Origin: Hyalella azteca
Lineage: Eukaryota; Arthropoda; Malacostraca; Amphipoda; Hyalellidae
Direction of reading: 5' to 3'
NCBI RefSeq assembly: GCF_000764305.2
Contig: NW_025931701.1
Location: forward strand, 372,001-436,000
Length of the DNA: 64,000 bases
This document shows, one piece after another, positions 20,890 through 34,661 of this stretch. Positions within the stretch are counted from its first letter, which is position 1; each line of letters begins with the position of its first letter. The position numbers and the translations under genes were made by a program. Below the pieces are notes generated by a model that did not search any database, was not told the origin of the DNA, and saw nothing but the letters and a program-made list of their open reading frames with translations.

Positions 20890-23800
20890 AGATGCATGTA
20901 CAGATTTCCGTCGTCAAAATGTGCAGTATAGTTTGTATGCAAGATTTATAGTTTATCATCAGTGCACGCAACAACTGAGCAAAGGGGAATTGTTGAACGA
21001 GATAATCATAATCCATTACCATAAAGCGAAAATAGGATAGTAGAAATTATCAAAACAAGCAACTCAAAAACTTTAACAAAGCTGGTCCCATTCCATATGA
21101 ATTTACCGTTCTCATGCAAGGACTTCACTCCAATTGCAGAGGGAACGTAATAAACTTGTCAAACTAATTTACCTTTCATAATGTCGAAGGAAGCATTATT
21201 GTTACGGAATATTTTATTCAACAGCGATTTAATGCGCCGAGCATGATTTTCGCCGAGATGATGAAAAAAATGTCATTGCAAGGAAGACCTTGTACACAGT
21301 TTTTACGAAAAACTAGTTTAACAAATAATACAATACCTATATAGTTTTAGAAAGAAGCGCATTGCACGACGTTCCATTTCGCTAACATTGGCATTCATCA
21401 CAATTTCGTAAATTGTTCGGTAAGTCTAGAAAGATAATTCAAATGACGCAGATCCTATACTAATATTTTTCTATGATTGATATGTAGAGGGATATTTGAA
21501 TTTGAACAAATAGTATCACAACAAATATTTTACTCAAGTGTGGTTGACAGGTACTCTAATAAGTAGTCAATTCATGCAAGTTTCTATAGAAAGTGATTGC
21601 TTTTACACGCGATTCTATTGTTGCAGCTTGCAAGCGCTATTACTTGCGCTCCAAAGAGGTTCAGGGAACAGATGTAAAATTATGAAAAGCCATTACTAGT
21701 CAATACAGAAGCGAACGCACATATGAATGTAAGAAATCAGGATGAGCAACTTAGTATATCGTTGTACCGCTCAACAGTTCTGCTTCAGTTCCGGACAGGA
21801 ATGTGACCTACGATCCTATTGGCCAGCGACCAACTCAATCGTGCAACGAACGGTGTCGACAAGCTTCGTGGATATTGAAAGTGCATGCAAAACAGTGTGT
21901 GAGAAAGAGTCTTCAGAACTCTGTATATATTGAAATTCCATAGTAACGAAAAGTACGATACGAATCGCTCGCAACTAAAGTCAGTTAAGACATTGCAAAA
22001 AAATAATAATAATAATTGTTGTGTATATGCTGACAATTTTATTCCTGCTGTAGGATATACATTGCAGTTACGTGTCCAAGATTTTGTAGTTATATAGATA
22101 AATATAATAATTCAAGAGTAATTCTATGGAATGCAGGTGTCCATCAAAAGTTGACCGGATGCATTACCATTCTTCATCAGGCGACAGGATGCTCAATGGT
22201 GACAACACCCAAAAGAGCATTGCCATGCTCGAAGGAGATCGCACTTTTTACACTCAAATTCGCCTTCGAGAGGTATTACGGGTTCAAAGATGACTTCAAA
22301 ATCTGACTTAAAAGTTTCCAAACCGTCAATCATGAACAAACTCTCATAGCGCAATGAGCCAAAAATGTTGTAATGAAGAAAGACAATAGTGTAAAAAGCG
22401 GAAAGAGGTCCCAATTCGAAGTAAGATGAATAAAGCATGGTCAAATTTCACGACCGCCTCTTACCATGGCAAAGCCAAGTGCCATTACCTAACATAAATC
22501 GTCATCATGAACAAGGCTACACAAAACAAAAAATCTCAAGCTTCAAGAGAGTTGAACCATCCCACTGTGGAGCGTGACGAACTCCACTTCAGTCAATTCG
22601 ACGCACATACTCGACTCACAAATATTGGGCGATTTGAAGGCACGGTCAGCATTCCTTCTCCCAAAAAAACAAAACAATCCGGTCACTTTTGTACCAGAGC
22701 GAAGTGAGCCATTATTGAGCAACGAGAGTATCATTGACGTATTTTACAAGAGCGCAGAAGAAATTTCACAGAGTAAGAAAAAATTATATAACAACGCGAC
22801 CAATATTTCTTCAATCATCACTCAAAGAACCATTTCGTAATGATCGTGGACAACAAAATCGCAGAACGTATCGAAACAAAAACTTCACTGATCTGCTACC
22901 GAAATAATAATTGGTACCGAGCGGATACATGCGGATGCGTAGCCGTGAGTCAAACACCAACCATTTCACCCAATGGTTGACAATTCTCCATCAGGCAAGG
23001 CTGTGAATAACAAAGATGTAGTCGGACATATCCCGCCACACGTCCATTTTGTGACCACACGACGCGCCGATTTGATTACTTACGGTAATAACAGCATGCA
23101 CTCTTTTAGCAACTATAGGTCTCATACGAATCAGGACGAGGCTATTTTTAAGGAAAATTTTTATTGAGATTATTTGTCAATTAATCATTTATAGCCTCGT
23201 AGCCTATTGACAAAAAATGGGCTCATCTATTTCTTATTTGTGAATAACATTTAAAATTCATAATTGAATATTATTGCTAGTGACCAGCACCAGATCACAG
23301 ATTAAAATGAACAAAAAGATAGACGAGCTCGAGCCTTCAAATCACAATGCTCCAGGGCAGCCGTAGTAATTTCGTAAGAGTTTGAGCGTCCAGGAATGAG
23401 GACGCGCGTGTTTGGAGAGGCCAATGGGTCCATTCGAGTAATGGGTATTAGATGTTGCATAAAAATTCGTGCATTGAAAATCTAGAACGCAATGTTGGCA
23501 TTCAGTGAATGAGTAAACCAACAATGCGGCCACCACAAACTGCTGAAGTTGTGCTGCAATTCTGCGCGTCAATTCCACTTTAGACGAAAAATAGATAAAC
23601 CGTCATATTTGTTGGTCAATTGAAAAGAAAGAAAAGGAAGAAGTATAGGCAACAATGCAGGAGACAGTTCTGAAGGGCTGTAACTCGCAGATCATTTAGC
23701 ACATATTCTCAAGTAAATGCGAAGTAAACAACTAAGATTGTTATTTTAACGTAACAATAACTTCGTAAAAATAGTGGTTTCGAAGTTATTGACAAAATGC

Positions 23801-25166
23801 ATGATAAAACTCAAAGAATAAGAACACCTGACAAAAAAGCAGAAGTTAGCATTTTTTTTTGTGTTTGCGTAGCAATATAGTTTTCCTAAGAACGATGAAC
23901 ACGGGAACGAATGATGAAGTTTGTGTTCGAAAGATATGCGTAAAAAATAGCTGCAACCATCTATGCTGTTCACCGTTATCAATGCAAAAAAAAAAACGCG
24001 TTGCAAAAACTACTCGGACAACTGTTAAACCGGTTGACCAAAAAACATAAAAAATGACTGGCATGCACAACTATTCAAAAATTGATAGTAATTTTTATTG
24101 AAATTGAAGTCAATGCATTCTTAGAGCATGCTATTAACAAATAATTCGATTAAATTGAAATAATAAATTAGTAGTGAACCAAAACTACACCAACTACCAA
24201 GACTACAAATACACTGCATGAAAAATCGGACTCTTTCTGCTGAATATCGGCATCGTAAACATTATTGAATAAAAAAAATTAAAAATGTATTCAACGGACA
24301 AGAAGCTAAAAATTTCATCTTACATCGGTAAGTGATTTCTGAAAGCAAATAAAAATTGTACATTTATCGCGACCACATCCACAATTGACACAAATAGTTA
24401 CAAGAAGGTTAAAAGAGCTGGAACGATAGAAATGTCAGAAATGAATGACAGGACAATATGCTTCATCAACATAAATACATGGCCTGAGCACGAGACAATT
24501 TCGACCTTTCGATCTTCTCGCACTAAAACACAATGGAGGAAATAATGCATGCGTTGCTGAAAACCATCACTTTATTATGTAGTTGATTGGTAAGCATATA
24601 AAACTGCAGACTGCACAGGAAAAGCTGTCCTTTACGTAGATCGAAGATTGCTTCTAACGAGATCGCTAACACTTGTACTGCATCAAATTAGAAGCACAAA
24701 ACTCCGAAATAAAATGAAGATTTTTCAAAAAATAAAGCGAAACCTTCAGCTCTCGTGATGTCTATAGACAATTAGAGGCCAAGTAATTTATCATGAAGGA
24801 AATAATAAATCGACGAAATTGTTAAGCGAAGCAAAGAGCGGCAATCTGTTGTTATGACCGTACTAAGCGGTGCTGGTCAGGGGGGAATTTCTGGAACTCA
24901 GGAGAAGGGGAAAATTCTCGACGCGCGCTCTATTAATAGAAGCCACTTAACGCATGGCCGGCGGAGCATTAAGAGCGTTTAGTGGGTAATTAGCAGGTAT
25001 GCCACGCAATGAACACTGAGGTAAATAACTCCACCACCAAAATACATTCCTGCCATCCAATTTAGATGCAAATTTTGCCCTAATGAGCGAGTCCGGGTAG
25101 CGTGTATATAGGGTTGGCAGGGATGTCTGCTCTACGACCATACACTCGCTCGCTCAGGCAGCTCGG
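20890..25166. other. Presumed intron, AT-rich, no exon found
   Basis: I recognise no gene. Frames at 22193-23167 on both strands (for example plus 22574-22840, 88 residues, and plus 22973-23167) are slightly GC-richer than their surroundings and might be a decayed mobile element, but no transposase motif is visible. Minus 25141-24947 (64 residues) is open but unplaced. Confidence 0.45.
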
Positions 25167-25411
25167 TGCTAAACGCTTACATACAACATGAGGCGCACAT
25201 TGTAGAGGTGATGCTGACTTCAGTAATGTACTGCCAAACGCTTACATACAACATGAGGCACACATTGTAGAGGTGATGCTTACTTCAGTAATGTACTGCC
25301 AAACGCTTACATACAACATGAGGCACACATTGTACAGGTGATGCTTACTTCAGTAATGTACTGCTAAACGCTTACATACAACATGAGGCACACATCGTAG
25401 AGGTGATGTTA
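25167..25411. repeat. 65-bp minisatellite, 3.8 units
   Basis: Units start at 25167, 25232, 25297 and 25362, containing AAACGCTTACATACAACATG. Copies differ by only a few bases, so the expansion is recent. Confidence 0.93.
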
Positions 25412-28400
25412 GCGGCAAGTAAAGCACCAAGGTTTATCGTGATTCTTTACTCGAATAAGTGAACACAAATAAAGTTAAAATCTCGCTTAAATAATATTAG
25501 TTCGCTTAAAATTCAAAATATAATTTAAAATTTAAATAATAAGGAAATTTTAAACAAAACCGGCATTATTTTTAATGAAACATGCTTGAATGAAAGGCTT
25601 CTTCCTAGACCATACTATTGAAATATTTTCTGAAGGAAAGAAGCCAAAATGAGTTATAGACGAGAAATAATGAACATTGAAACGAAAGGCACTACAGCGA
25701 GAAAGAATGCAGTGGAAACAGAGCTTCAAGATAAGCTGAAAACTGGAAATAATGGCAACGAACACTGATATTGAATAAAGATATTCTGAATAATGTTAAC
25801 TTGCACTTTGAAATATAAATTGAACAGCCGTGTAACCAGTTGATAAATTCAAACGTACGGTGTACCAAATACATAGTTTTGGCAAACACGTTAATGGGTG
25901 TGAGATGAATTTGAATGAAACGAGCAATGCAGGAGGAGCTGCAATGATGACGATGCTAACAGGAAGCCAGAGAGCGTGGGAGAGGCTCCATACATGGCCA
26001 CAACCGTGCGCTTCCACGCATAACATCAGTAGCCTGAACTGCGCTGCCAAGCGCACCGCATGCGCTATTTAGAGATTATTCTTTACGTAATCAAATGATG
26101 CTAGCGCCGGAATTGGCAAAAATCTATGATATGCGTCCAATATCAGGTAGGCAGTTGGATATTGTTTATTTATTCTGTTCCCGGATTCCTGGAATTGAAT
26201 GTTAAATACAATTCATGCAGCCGATGATCGGTAATGAAGGGAATAACTTTCTTGAGTTAAGACCAGAATTAGTAATGGGATCCACAAAAAAAAACAGTTG
26301 AACGTGTAATTTTTCAACAACGGATTGAACTATTTTTATAGCAAATCTCATTAAAACAAATAAATTCGAATACAACTTTTTTTTGACAAAACCAACGTCG
26401 AATTACGAACTAAACTCAACACGAACTCAGTGTATAATCAGGCTTAAAACGATAGACGAGCCGCCGGGTGAGTAAATCCGTTAGCAGGTGCAGGCAGCCG
26501 GCGTCAGCAGCAAGCAGTCGGCGGAAGCGGGGCGAGTGTTAGGGAAGCTCAAGTTGAAGGGCAGAAAAACAAAGGTGGTGACCCGCGGGTCTAAAGGTTT
26601 CTTCTAGAGATCGCAGGGGCGATCTAGGGTCTTGCCTTCAAGCATTCGAGTGGCAGGACAAAGATCGAGGATAAGGGACGGTAGCGGCAGCGGATACTCA
26701 GGTAGATAACGAAGCAATTTAAGAAAGCAGCGGAAGCGTTCAAATTGTACTATAGATTATAGAAATGAATGAAGTCTTGACTCAAACTAAAACTGTCCTT
26801 TAGATTTCACATAAACGAAATGTTTTTGACAAAATTGCGGTGTAATTTTTGCCACTAGTGAGTCTGTAACCAAACCTGTGCAACAACAAAGAGTAGCGTG
26901 GATAAAAACAAAACCGTTTGACTACGTGTATGGAATTTCAATTTGGAAATAGATTTTAAAATGATTAGAAGTAATAAATGTTAACGACATAAAATCATAG
27001 TTTCCAATTATATTTAAACTTTAATTCCTGCGTGCGAAGTGCGTTGATACGAACTGCGGCTCGTGTGCATGCTATAGTTAATACGAACTGCGTGCGAGAT
27101 GGCCCGTGTTTAATACAAGAAGAGAATGTGGCGCTACGCCTTCTATGTGGCAAAGGTCAAAAGGCTACCAGCTGAGGTCGGAGCAAGAGCTGTTTCTCTT
27201 TGAGAAGAATGCTAAGTGTTAAAAAATTCATAATTAGGAAATCAAAAAATAAAGTTTCACGATTGTGGAAATGTTTTCACTACTGAGAACAATTTTCGGA
27301 GCACAGATCTTAATCAAAAGTGATAATAAAATTGATATGGGAAAATGAAAAAAATTAATAAATCAAAAATGAATCAAGCGATAAATTTTGTATCTAAGAC
27401 AGAAGCTGAGACATGAAATGAAGGGGAAATATAAAGATTTTATGGATATTTTGTAATACCCAAAATGATACACCCACGTAAATTAGAACATAGAGTTGAT
27501 ATTCTTGATGAGTTTCATCCCAGCAGTGTTCGAGCACGCAAGTAAATGCCCTTGGAACAAACCCGTTAACTCACTAAACAATAAAATTTACCTGCATCGG
27601 ACCATCTGGCTTGATGGTAACCATCTTATTCAGCGTCGTGCAGCTCAGCTGTTGTTACTAGGCAGCGCTTCAATAAAAGATTACCAGGGATGAACATCAT
27701 CGAGTAGTGTTATTGAAGTATGAAAACAATTCAACGGCATGCAGGGCGCAGTGAGTGTGCCGAGGCAAAAGTTGTATCACGTGAAGGTCCCGGAGGCAGA
27801 ATGTGCACCAGGTCAGCGGCCGTGAAAAGAATGTCGATGTGTAGGGTAAGCCTGACGCTTCTCACAAGCCTCGGCCATGCTATGAACGCGCTCGCGAGCG
27901 CGTTCCTCCATGATGCACGTATTGCAGATTGATTTCGGATTTCAGTTACTACAATTCTGTAGATACAGAATTGTATACAGTATTACCAAATATGCAGTAA
28001 GATACAGTAGTATTTCAATCAAATTCAAACGTGTATGAATTTCGAAAGTAGCTTCTTCAGGGAGGCGATATTATAAAAAAACGGTTATTATTCAAAGAAA
28101 AAGGATATTTTAATACAGAACGCCATTTAAGGAGCATCGCATGCAACGATACAAAAAATAAATCTCCAGGAAAATTACTCCAAATAAAATAGGCTGGTGT
28201 GACTACAATGAGAAAAGAGGCAACTCGAGATGCGGTTTTGGCCACGACCAGAGAGAATTTTTCTTCCGGCGGTCTCGGTTAACCAAACCAAAGCCACAAG
28301 AGACACAAGATTCCGACACTTGCCCACAAACTAATTAACACTGATAATATATAAATGCAAAACACTGCAAACTTGACATTCTTTTTGAACAGATGAGTTC

Positions 28401-30549
28401 CTGAAACATATAATAGAAGTAAATACGCGTTTAAAAGATATACATTAATTTTTTTGAGAGAATTTGCTTTTCGAGAATACAACGGCAGAAGAAAATGACG
28501 CGATGTCGTTACAAGAGCGATAAAAAATCGGAGAGAACGATGCCAGACATGGAATACCTTTGAAAATCATGTAAAGCATGTTCATTTTATGAAGAGTGTC
28601 CACTTTATGAACACTGAAAATTAAATGCCGAAAAAATTACGAATGAAACCAAATTCGTGATCACAAAAAAATTAAGCGTCAATCTTTCCATGATGTCGCC
28701 TGAATGTAGTAAGGGATCACATATGCAGTGTAAAATTATATTGATTCATAAAACAACCTCCAGAACAAATAAAGGATAATTCAAATCTATCCCGTCGCTT
28801 ATCGAGAGCTATTTAAAAAAATTTTCGTTTAACAAAACGAGGTACACGGAGAAAGAATACTAATGTATATATATACCTACTCAATAACGACGACCTCCAA
28901 ATGTGGTAGGAAATTTCCGTAGATGAAACCGCGCATCTCGACATGAGCTCCTGACATAGGTAGGCAACTTGACACATGCATGCTGAAAATTGTCTTGTGT
29001 ATGGGACCTTTGTGATTTTTTCTCAAACTTTACATGAAGTGAACCAGGAAACTATCGCAGCCAACTGTTGTCAATCCTACAACAATGAGCTACAATTGTA
29101 GTCAAATGTGGAACCGCTGTCACTAGATTTTAATCAAGCAAATAATCTATGATCATGCATATAATATCCCGGGCTCCGTTTCCACGATCGTAATTACAAA
29201 TCGCACCTTCAAGTTAATTGCAAATGAGTATTGTCGCACGTTAACGGCTTCCAGAATTTATGAAATTGCACGAGCACAATCAGCCATAAATTCGTATTTT
29301 TTCGGAATGAACCTGACAACAACGTTGAGGTGAACTCAGAACTCGAGGAGACGGTGGAGATGGAGTAAGATATGATAGCAATTTTAACCTTTAGAGTTGC
29401 CCAGCACGGCAATGGAGAACGAACTACCTGCTAACAAGATGCTGCAAAGTTCACAAGATCAAAGATCACTCAAATATTCTCATTCTCCATGTACGTAAAT
29501 ATGTACAATTTGTGTCACATTCCTCACCAATGTCCAATGCCTTCACTTTTCACGATATTCACTTAATTAAGGGTTATCCATGCTTGAGTATGTAGGGACA
29601 CTATTTATCTGTTATCAGTTTTATTAATTTTCTAGAATATTTGATTTTTTCGCAAACCATCCGAGCTACTTAAAGATTGACATTTTGTTTGTTCGTAGAT
29701 TCAGTTATCCATAGGATCATAACAGCCTGATCCGCCAATGCTTGAGGTGCAACTTCCATACTTTACAAAATACACTTAAAACACTATCCTCGGCAAATTC
29801 GTATTATAATCCCCGTTCTAAGTTCTTGAATTGTAGCGGTTTCGAAACTAACCAATCCGCTATAAGTAACACCAGAAGCGGTCATACGTAAATAGAGAAT
29901 TTAAGGAGCAGAACTTTTAATTAAACGTTACGAAAGAAAACTAAATTGAATAGAAAATAACGAATATAATTAAAAAAACAATTAAAAACACTCTGGCTAC
30001 TATGTTCAGATAACAAAAATTATAAACACTTGAATGCGGCGCTATTGCGTCGTATTTAATATTATTGAATAAGTAGCAAGGCGTAAGCCTGGGCGCAAGA
30101 GATGGGGCAGGCGGGGCTCTCTATGAAGCTATGCGAAGGCCGCCCAGTCGCCGGGGCAGCTGCTGCTAGGCGCGCTATTTGCATCTATGCTTAACCCTTC
30201 ATAAGGCAGTTCTGCCCTCGGTAACCTTACCTAATGATAAACATTGGCACTTTTTTATAGTGTATGAGCACAGGATTGACCTTTCCTTTCAAAGAAACCC
30301 ACAAATTTTCTGTGACATGAAATGGGATGTTCACATTGACATACATGATTCACCGTAGGAAAAGAGGAAATTAATACACCTGGAGTAATAATTAATAATT
30401 CACCACATAAACATATTTATTTAATTGAGGACCATAAAAGAAAGATTAAATAAAGTTTTGAGCAAGACATCAGAATAAAGTTCGACACAGATATTACGAA
30501 CGTAATGCTCGCATCAACACTAAATCCAAATTAAGATAGTAAGCATCAC
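25412..30549. other. Presumed intron, AT-rich, no exon found
   Basis: No PTB core exon was found. At 26440-26720 there is a GC-rich patch with a strong plus-strand donor-like motif (CCGCCGG/GTGAGTAAAT at 26469), whose meaning is unknown. At 27720-27930 another GC-rich patch is open on both strands (plus 70 residues; minus a 32-codon frame starting MEERARERVHSMAEACEKRQ) and contains a perfect 22-bp palindrome. Confidence 0.45.
27884..27905. repeat. Perfect 22-bp CpG-rich palindrome
   Basis: GAACGCGCTCG is followed immediately by its exact reverse complement. It has six CpGs in 22 bases, in an AT-rich neighbourhood, with no loop. It could form a cruciform or be a dimeric binding site; neither is shown. 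Confidence 0.85.
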
Positions 30550-30846
30550 CTGCAAGGTCTGGACGTGGCCACACTGGCCGCAGGAATAAGACATGAGCTC
30601 CTGGAAACTTTCTTGTATGAGCTGTCGACTTGCATCTTTCTTCTTATTCCTCCTCGTAGTATGGTGGCTTTTAGCTGCCTTGTTGGATTTCTTATCTCTT
30701 TTTTCAGTATCGAGTATAGCGTCGCTGACATCGTCATCGCTGGAGTCGGCGAGTGGAGCTGTGGACCGGGCGCTCTCTAGCAGACGACGGTACCTGCCGT
30801 ACTGCAGCACAGGAGGTAAGTTGTTCCACGGCTTTAGGCGACCCAT
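30550..30846 (-). CDS. Start-codon exon, possibly the 5' coding exon of the adaptor gene
   Basis: This 297-nt block (99 codons) runs from ATG to donor TTGCAG/GTGATG. The ATG has G at -3 and G at +4, and an in-frame TGA stop lies nine bases upstream, so translation plausibly starts here. The protein begins MGRLKPWNNLPPVLQYGRYR, then has an acidic Ser/Asp patch (SSDDDVSDAILD), a basic patch (RRNKKKD), and ends SYSCGQCGHVQTLQ. I recognise no domain. It ends in phase 0, and the first PTB-helix exon at 5397 begins in phase 0, so the two are compatible, but the PTB core must sit between them. It could instead be the first exon of a different gene. Coding status is likely from composition and splice signals; membership of the adaptor gene is a guess. 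Confidence 0.6.
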
Positions 30847-33800
30847 TTCAACTCAAACACACAACCTAACTTTAGTTTCAGCGACGATAAAATGCTCGCT
30901 GCAATCACAGCAGTAATGAATCGCATCCACAGTACAAGAGTATTATTGCTGAAACACTGGTTCACAATGCACCGAGCAACCTCTGAATAAAAAGAATAAT
31001 ACAGTCAATAACAATTTAAATTGTAATGACTAGTGTCTTACGATGACTGGGATACAAATATGACGCACATGACCGAAGGACTTTAACGAGAAAAAGCTCA
31101 AATTTTCTGGAAAAACATTTAGAGTTAAACGAGATGCCATCAGTCAACTAGGGTAAACGATGATTCAAACTTGGACAATAATCCCCAAACTAAGACTTGG
31201 TCAGTATTTGGCAATAAGGTAGTTCTAATTTTGACATTGTAACTGTTAATTGTTACATATTGTGGAAAATTGTAATTGTTACATATTGTGGAAAATTGTG
31301 AAATTGTAATTGTTACATATTGTGGAAAAATTGTGAAATATCAAGTGTAAATGAATGACGAACTTTTCAGGCACGACTATACATAAGGTATACCTACAAA
31401 AATCAGGCGTTTATAGTTTTTGCGAACTTATTTACAACTCAAAATAATTAAATGCTATTTAGACCTCTGAAACAATATACCAAGAGCCAGAGGTCTTCAC
31501 AGTTTTCGAGACCTCATGATTAAATTGAGAACCGAATCATGAATGAATCATTGAAATCATCAAATTATCTACGGAAAAATGGCTTGTAATTAAGCCATAT
31601 TTTAATTTGCAACTTGATTAAACTCTACTTAAAAAGTTAAATTTGAGTGAACAGATAAAAGTATAGCTCAAAACTACTGAATCTCGCAAGTGCAGAAGAA
31701 ATCTACGAAAATAATTTCGATAAACCGTACTACAGGTTTAAAACAATTCTTGGGAAAAACGACTGAGAGTGAGGGGCATCCAAAACAGGAATTACTAAAT
31801 AACGGGACTGATCTCCACTCGAGTAAAAAGACACAGCATGAGACATGAGTTTCATTTAGCGGCAATATCTCAAGACTAATCGTGCGAAGCTCAATACTGG
31901 AATGTTTTATAGTAGGCACCACATAGCAGGAGCTCAATGAATGAGATCTGAGGAGCACAAATGAAGTGCCTACGTGATGAAGGTATGCGACCCTGTCTTC
32001 CCATCAAGTCACTTAGGTCGTTTCAACTTTGCGTTTAGCATTCAAAATGCAGGCATCTATTTCATTCGAAGAACATAGCGTCTCAACTGTAAGTTTTTGA
32101 AGCACCAGAAAAAACTATATTACACCACAAGTTCAAAGTAATCACAAGTCGAATCCTCGGACATGAGCTACACTCTCCGCTTAGGAGCGTCACACATGCA
32201 CAACCTCACTCTTCTACATCGGTTTGTCGACTAACATGTCGAGAATTCCTGCCGTCCGGTGCGTCCCGTTTGCCCGGGACCGCCGTGAGCAAAGCCGGAA
32301 GATAAATTCTAGAATCTAGATCATTGTGATCCGGTTTCATCAGAACTCCAATCGGCAAAAGCTATTATATTATATAAATTACGAGTAAACACGGGCTTAT
32401 ATATGGCAATCACAATGACGAAAGAAGCAAAATAGTACAAGCGAAATAATGGGGTGGGGGTGTCCAAACCTCGGCCTGTGTAAGGTTTGTAAACTATGCA
32501 GCCAGAATGCATAAACACATGACGACTTCACCTTAGTATAAATTTTCTGTTAGTTTTGCACCAATAAAACTCCGGAAAAGGCGCATCGAACTCAGTCCAA
32601 CTAACATCATGTTCTCCTGTGTTATTATAGTTAATTCTTATACTAATCTGATGTTTGTTGTAATTGTAATATAAGAGATGTTTTCGTATACATAAGACCC
32701 TCGGACAACAATCAGCTTTTTAATCTGACCTCCGGTAAATAGAAGTTCGCCTATCCTCGTTCTATTGGATTACATGTTATTCAAAGTCACGAGACTGTTA
32801 ATACACAAATTAAAAATTAAATTTTCACTACGCCAATTGAATTCTTTTGCACAGTTAACGGCAAAATTTATTTGAGAAACTAGGCACATTTTCTATAGGC
32901 GGGTCGTAGAGGTAATTATCTTAAACAAGGAGACACATGGCCGGTAGTTAACTATCACTGCCAAGCCAATAACATGACCGGACTACGAGATAAATATTTC
33001 CATAGTATACGCATGAATATTTGCCTACACACAGCAGATAGAAGGCCTTCCGGTGTGTGGACAGTTGATCATAAATGGCTAGGCCTATTAGAAGACCAGA
33101 AACTAACGCAGGAAGGAGTTTTTTTTATTCATACACAACCAGCATAATGTTTGTATCTGTGTAGATGAAGCAACGGAACATTCTTTCAGGGCAGATAAAT
33201 TTGCAAATGTCTCGAAATAAGTGCTATCAGTTTCTCATCCGACGTTCGGGAAAACAATGCTTTCAAACAGCTATTTCATTGAGTCGCACCCTGTTGTAGA
33301 ATAAAGGATATGCTTTACATTTAGCTTCCAATTCTGTCACGAGTAATATAGCACAACTCACGGTCCACTTATGAACCTAGTTCTGAAAATTTGTTATTCA
33401 ATAGTAAAAAATTATTTATTTTATTCAAGCTACATGGACAAAATAACGAATAAAATTTTGTTGATTGAGAAAACCTTGCGTCATCTTGACCATTAATCTA
33501 ATGTTTACGAGAAAAAAGTAATTATATTAGTCGACGAAACAAGTAAGCTTCATGGATTTTGTTTCTATTTTACGACCTAACAAGATTCATTAAACCTAGT
33601 CAAAATGATTCTTCTAAATAGACAGTGGTACCGGCGTCACCGCGTAAATAAAATTTCAAAAATTTCTCTCGATATACTTCAGGTTCTGGCAATTACTTAA
33701 GGCACACTTATAGCCACTAAACATTACACACGAGCTACAAACAAACTCATGCAGGCTTCAAATGAGAGAAATATTTATGATTGAATTTTTTATTATGTTT

Positions 33801-34567
33801 AGAGAAGAACGAGAATAGGTCATCTGCATTGAAGGACCAGTTGAAATGAAGCTGACAGACTAGAATTTAGGAGATGAGGTTTGAAGTTCCTATTAGGATC
33901 CTCAACTCCTGATCTAGAGTGTAGGAGGGTGCGAATATTATTCGTTTTCATGACGCTTTCTGAATGGGTGATATTGCTACGTTTTGTAATTATTCTTCAA
34001 GAACTGCTTATTTCAAATCAAATATTAATTAATTATTATTTTACAAACTCAACAGATATTATTCAGTCTACGTTCTTGTAAATAACGATTTGTTAGTGGC
34101 CGGATACAATAATGTTCTGCATGAAACTTTACGCTCGAAAACGGGTGGCTAGTTGATGGGGTATTGCCTCAGTAATTACGTCGTTATTTATGATTCAATC
34201 CATAGTATTATAATGAATCACTATTGAGTAATGAAAACTTAACAACAAAATAGGCCTCCATGTGACAGCGAAATATATAAAAATTCTATTGGTTGCACAG
34301 TGCACAGCCACAATTGCGATCCTATGATGGAATTCTTAAAGGCAGGATAGCAGTGAATTCAACATATCAAAACGTTTACATTGGTTTCTAGTCAACTGAC
34401 TGTTCTGTACACAACTGCAGGAAGTTTGTTTTGAATAATACGAGGGCAAGACAGCCAAGGGTCGTGGTCACGATGACGATGAACTTGGAAAAACATATGC
34501 AATTATTCTAAATAGACTCAATATGTTTGGAAAACTTTGCCATACATTTTGTTATAAAAATTCTCAA
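30847..34567. other. AT-rich sequence upstream of the start-codon exon
   Basis: I see no promoter element or gene that I can support. A small tandem repeat lies at 31250-31340. A GC-rich patch at 32200-32330 is open on the minus strand for about 50 codons (contains LTAVPGKRDAPDGRNS) without a recognisable domain. Confidence 0.45.
31250..31340. repeat. Short AT-rich tandem repeat, three units
   Basis: Three copies of TAATTGTTACATATTGTGGA followed by an A-rich tail lie in tandem, with unequal spacing of about 27-36 bases. Confidence 0.8.
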
Positions 34568-34661
34568 GCCTTCATGGCACTATTCAGCTGCCTTCAAGGC
34601 CATGAAGGCAGGTCAGCCTTCAGCTGCTGACCTGCCTGTAGAGGGATAGTTACCCTCTACA
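34568..34661. other. Three consecutive perfect hairpins
   Basis: Hairpin 1: GCCTTCATGGC (34568-34578) with its complement at 34599-34609, 20-base loop. Hairpin 2: AGGCAGGTCAGC (34606-34617) with its complement at 34626-34637, 8-base loop. Hairpin 3: TGTAGAGGG (34637-34645) with its complement at 34653-34661, 7-base loop. Neighbouring stems overlap by one to four bases, so hairpins 1 and 2 compete for the shared GGC. All stems are exact. No coding frame explains the pattern. Confidence 0.85.

Noticed and set aside
22193..23167. Possible decayed transposon or viral-like insertion based on several 60-90-residue frames
   Set aside because: No catalytic motif, terminal repeat or family resemblance could be identified.
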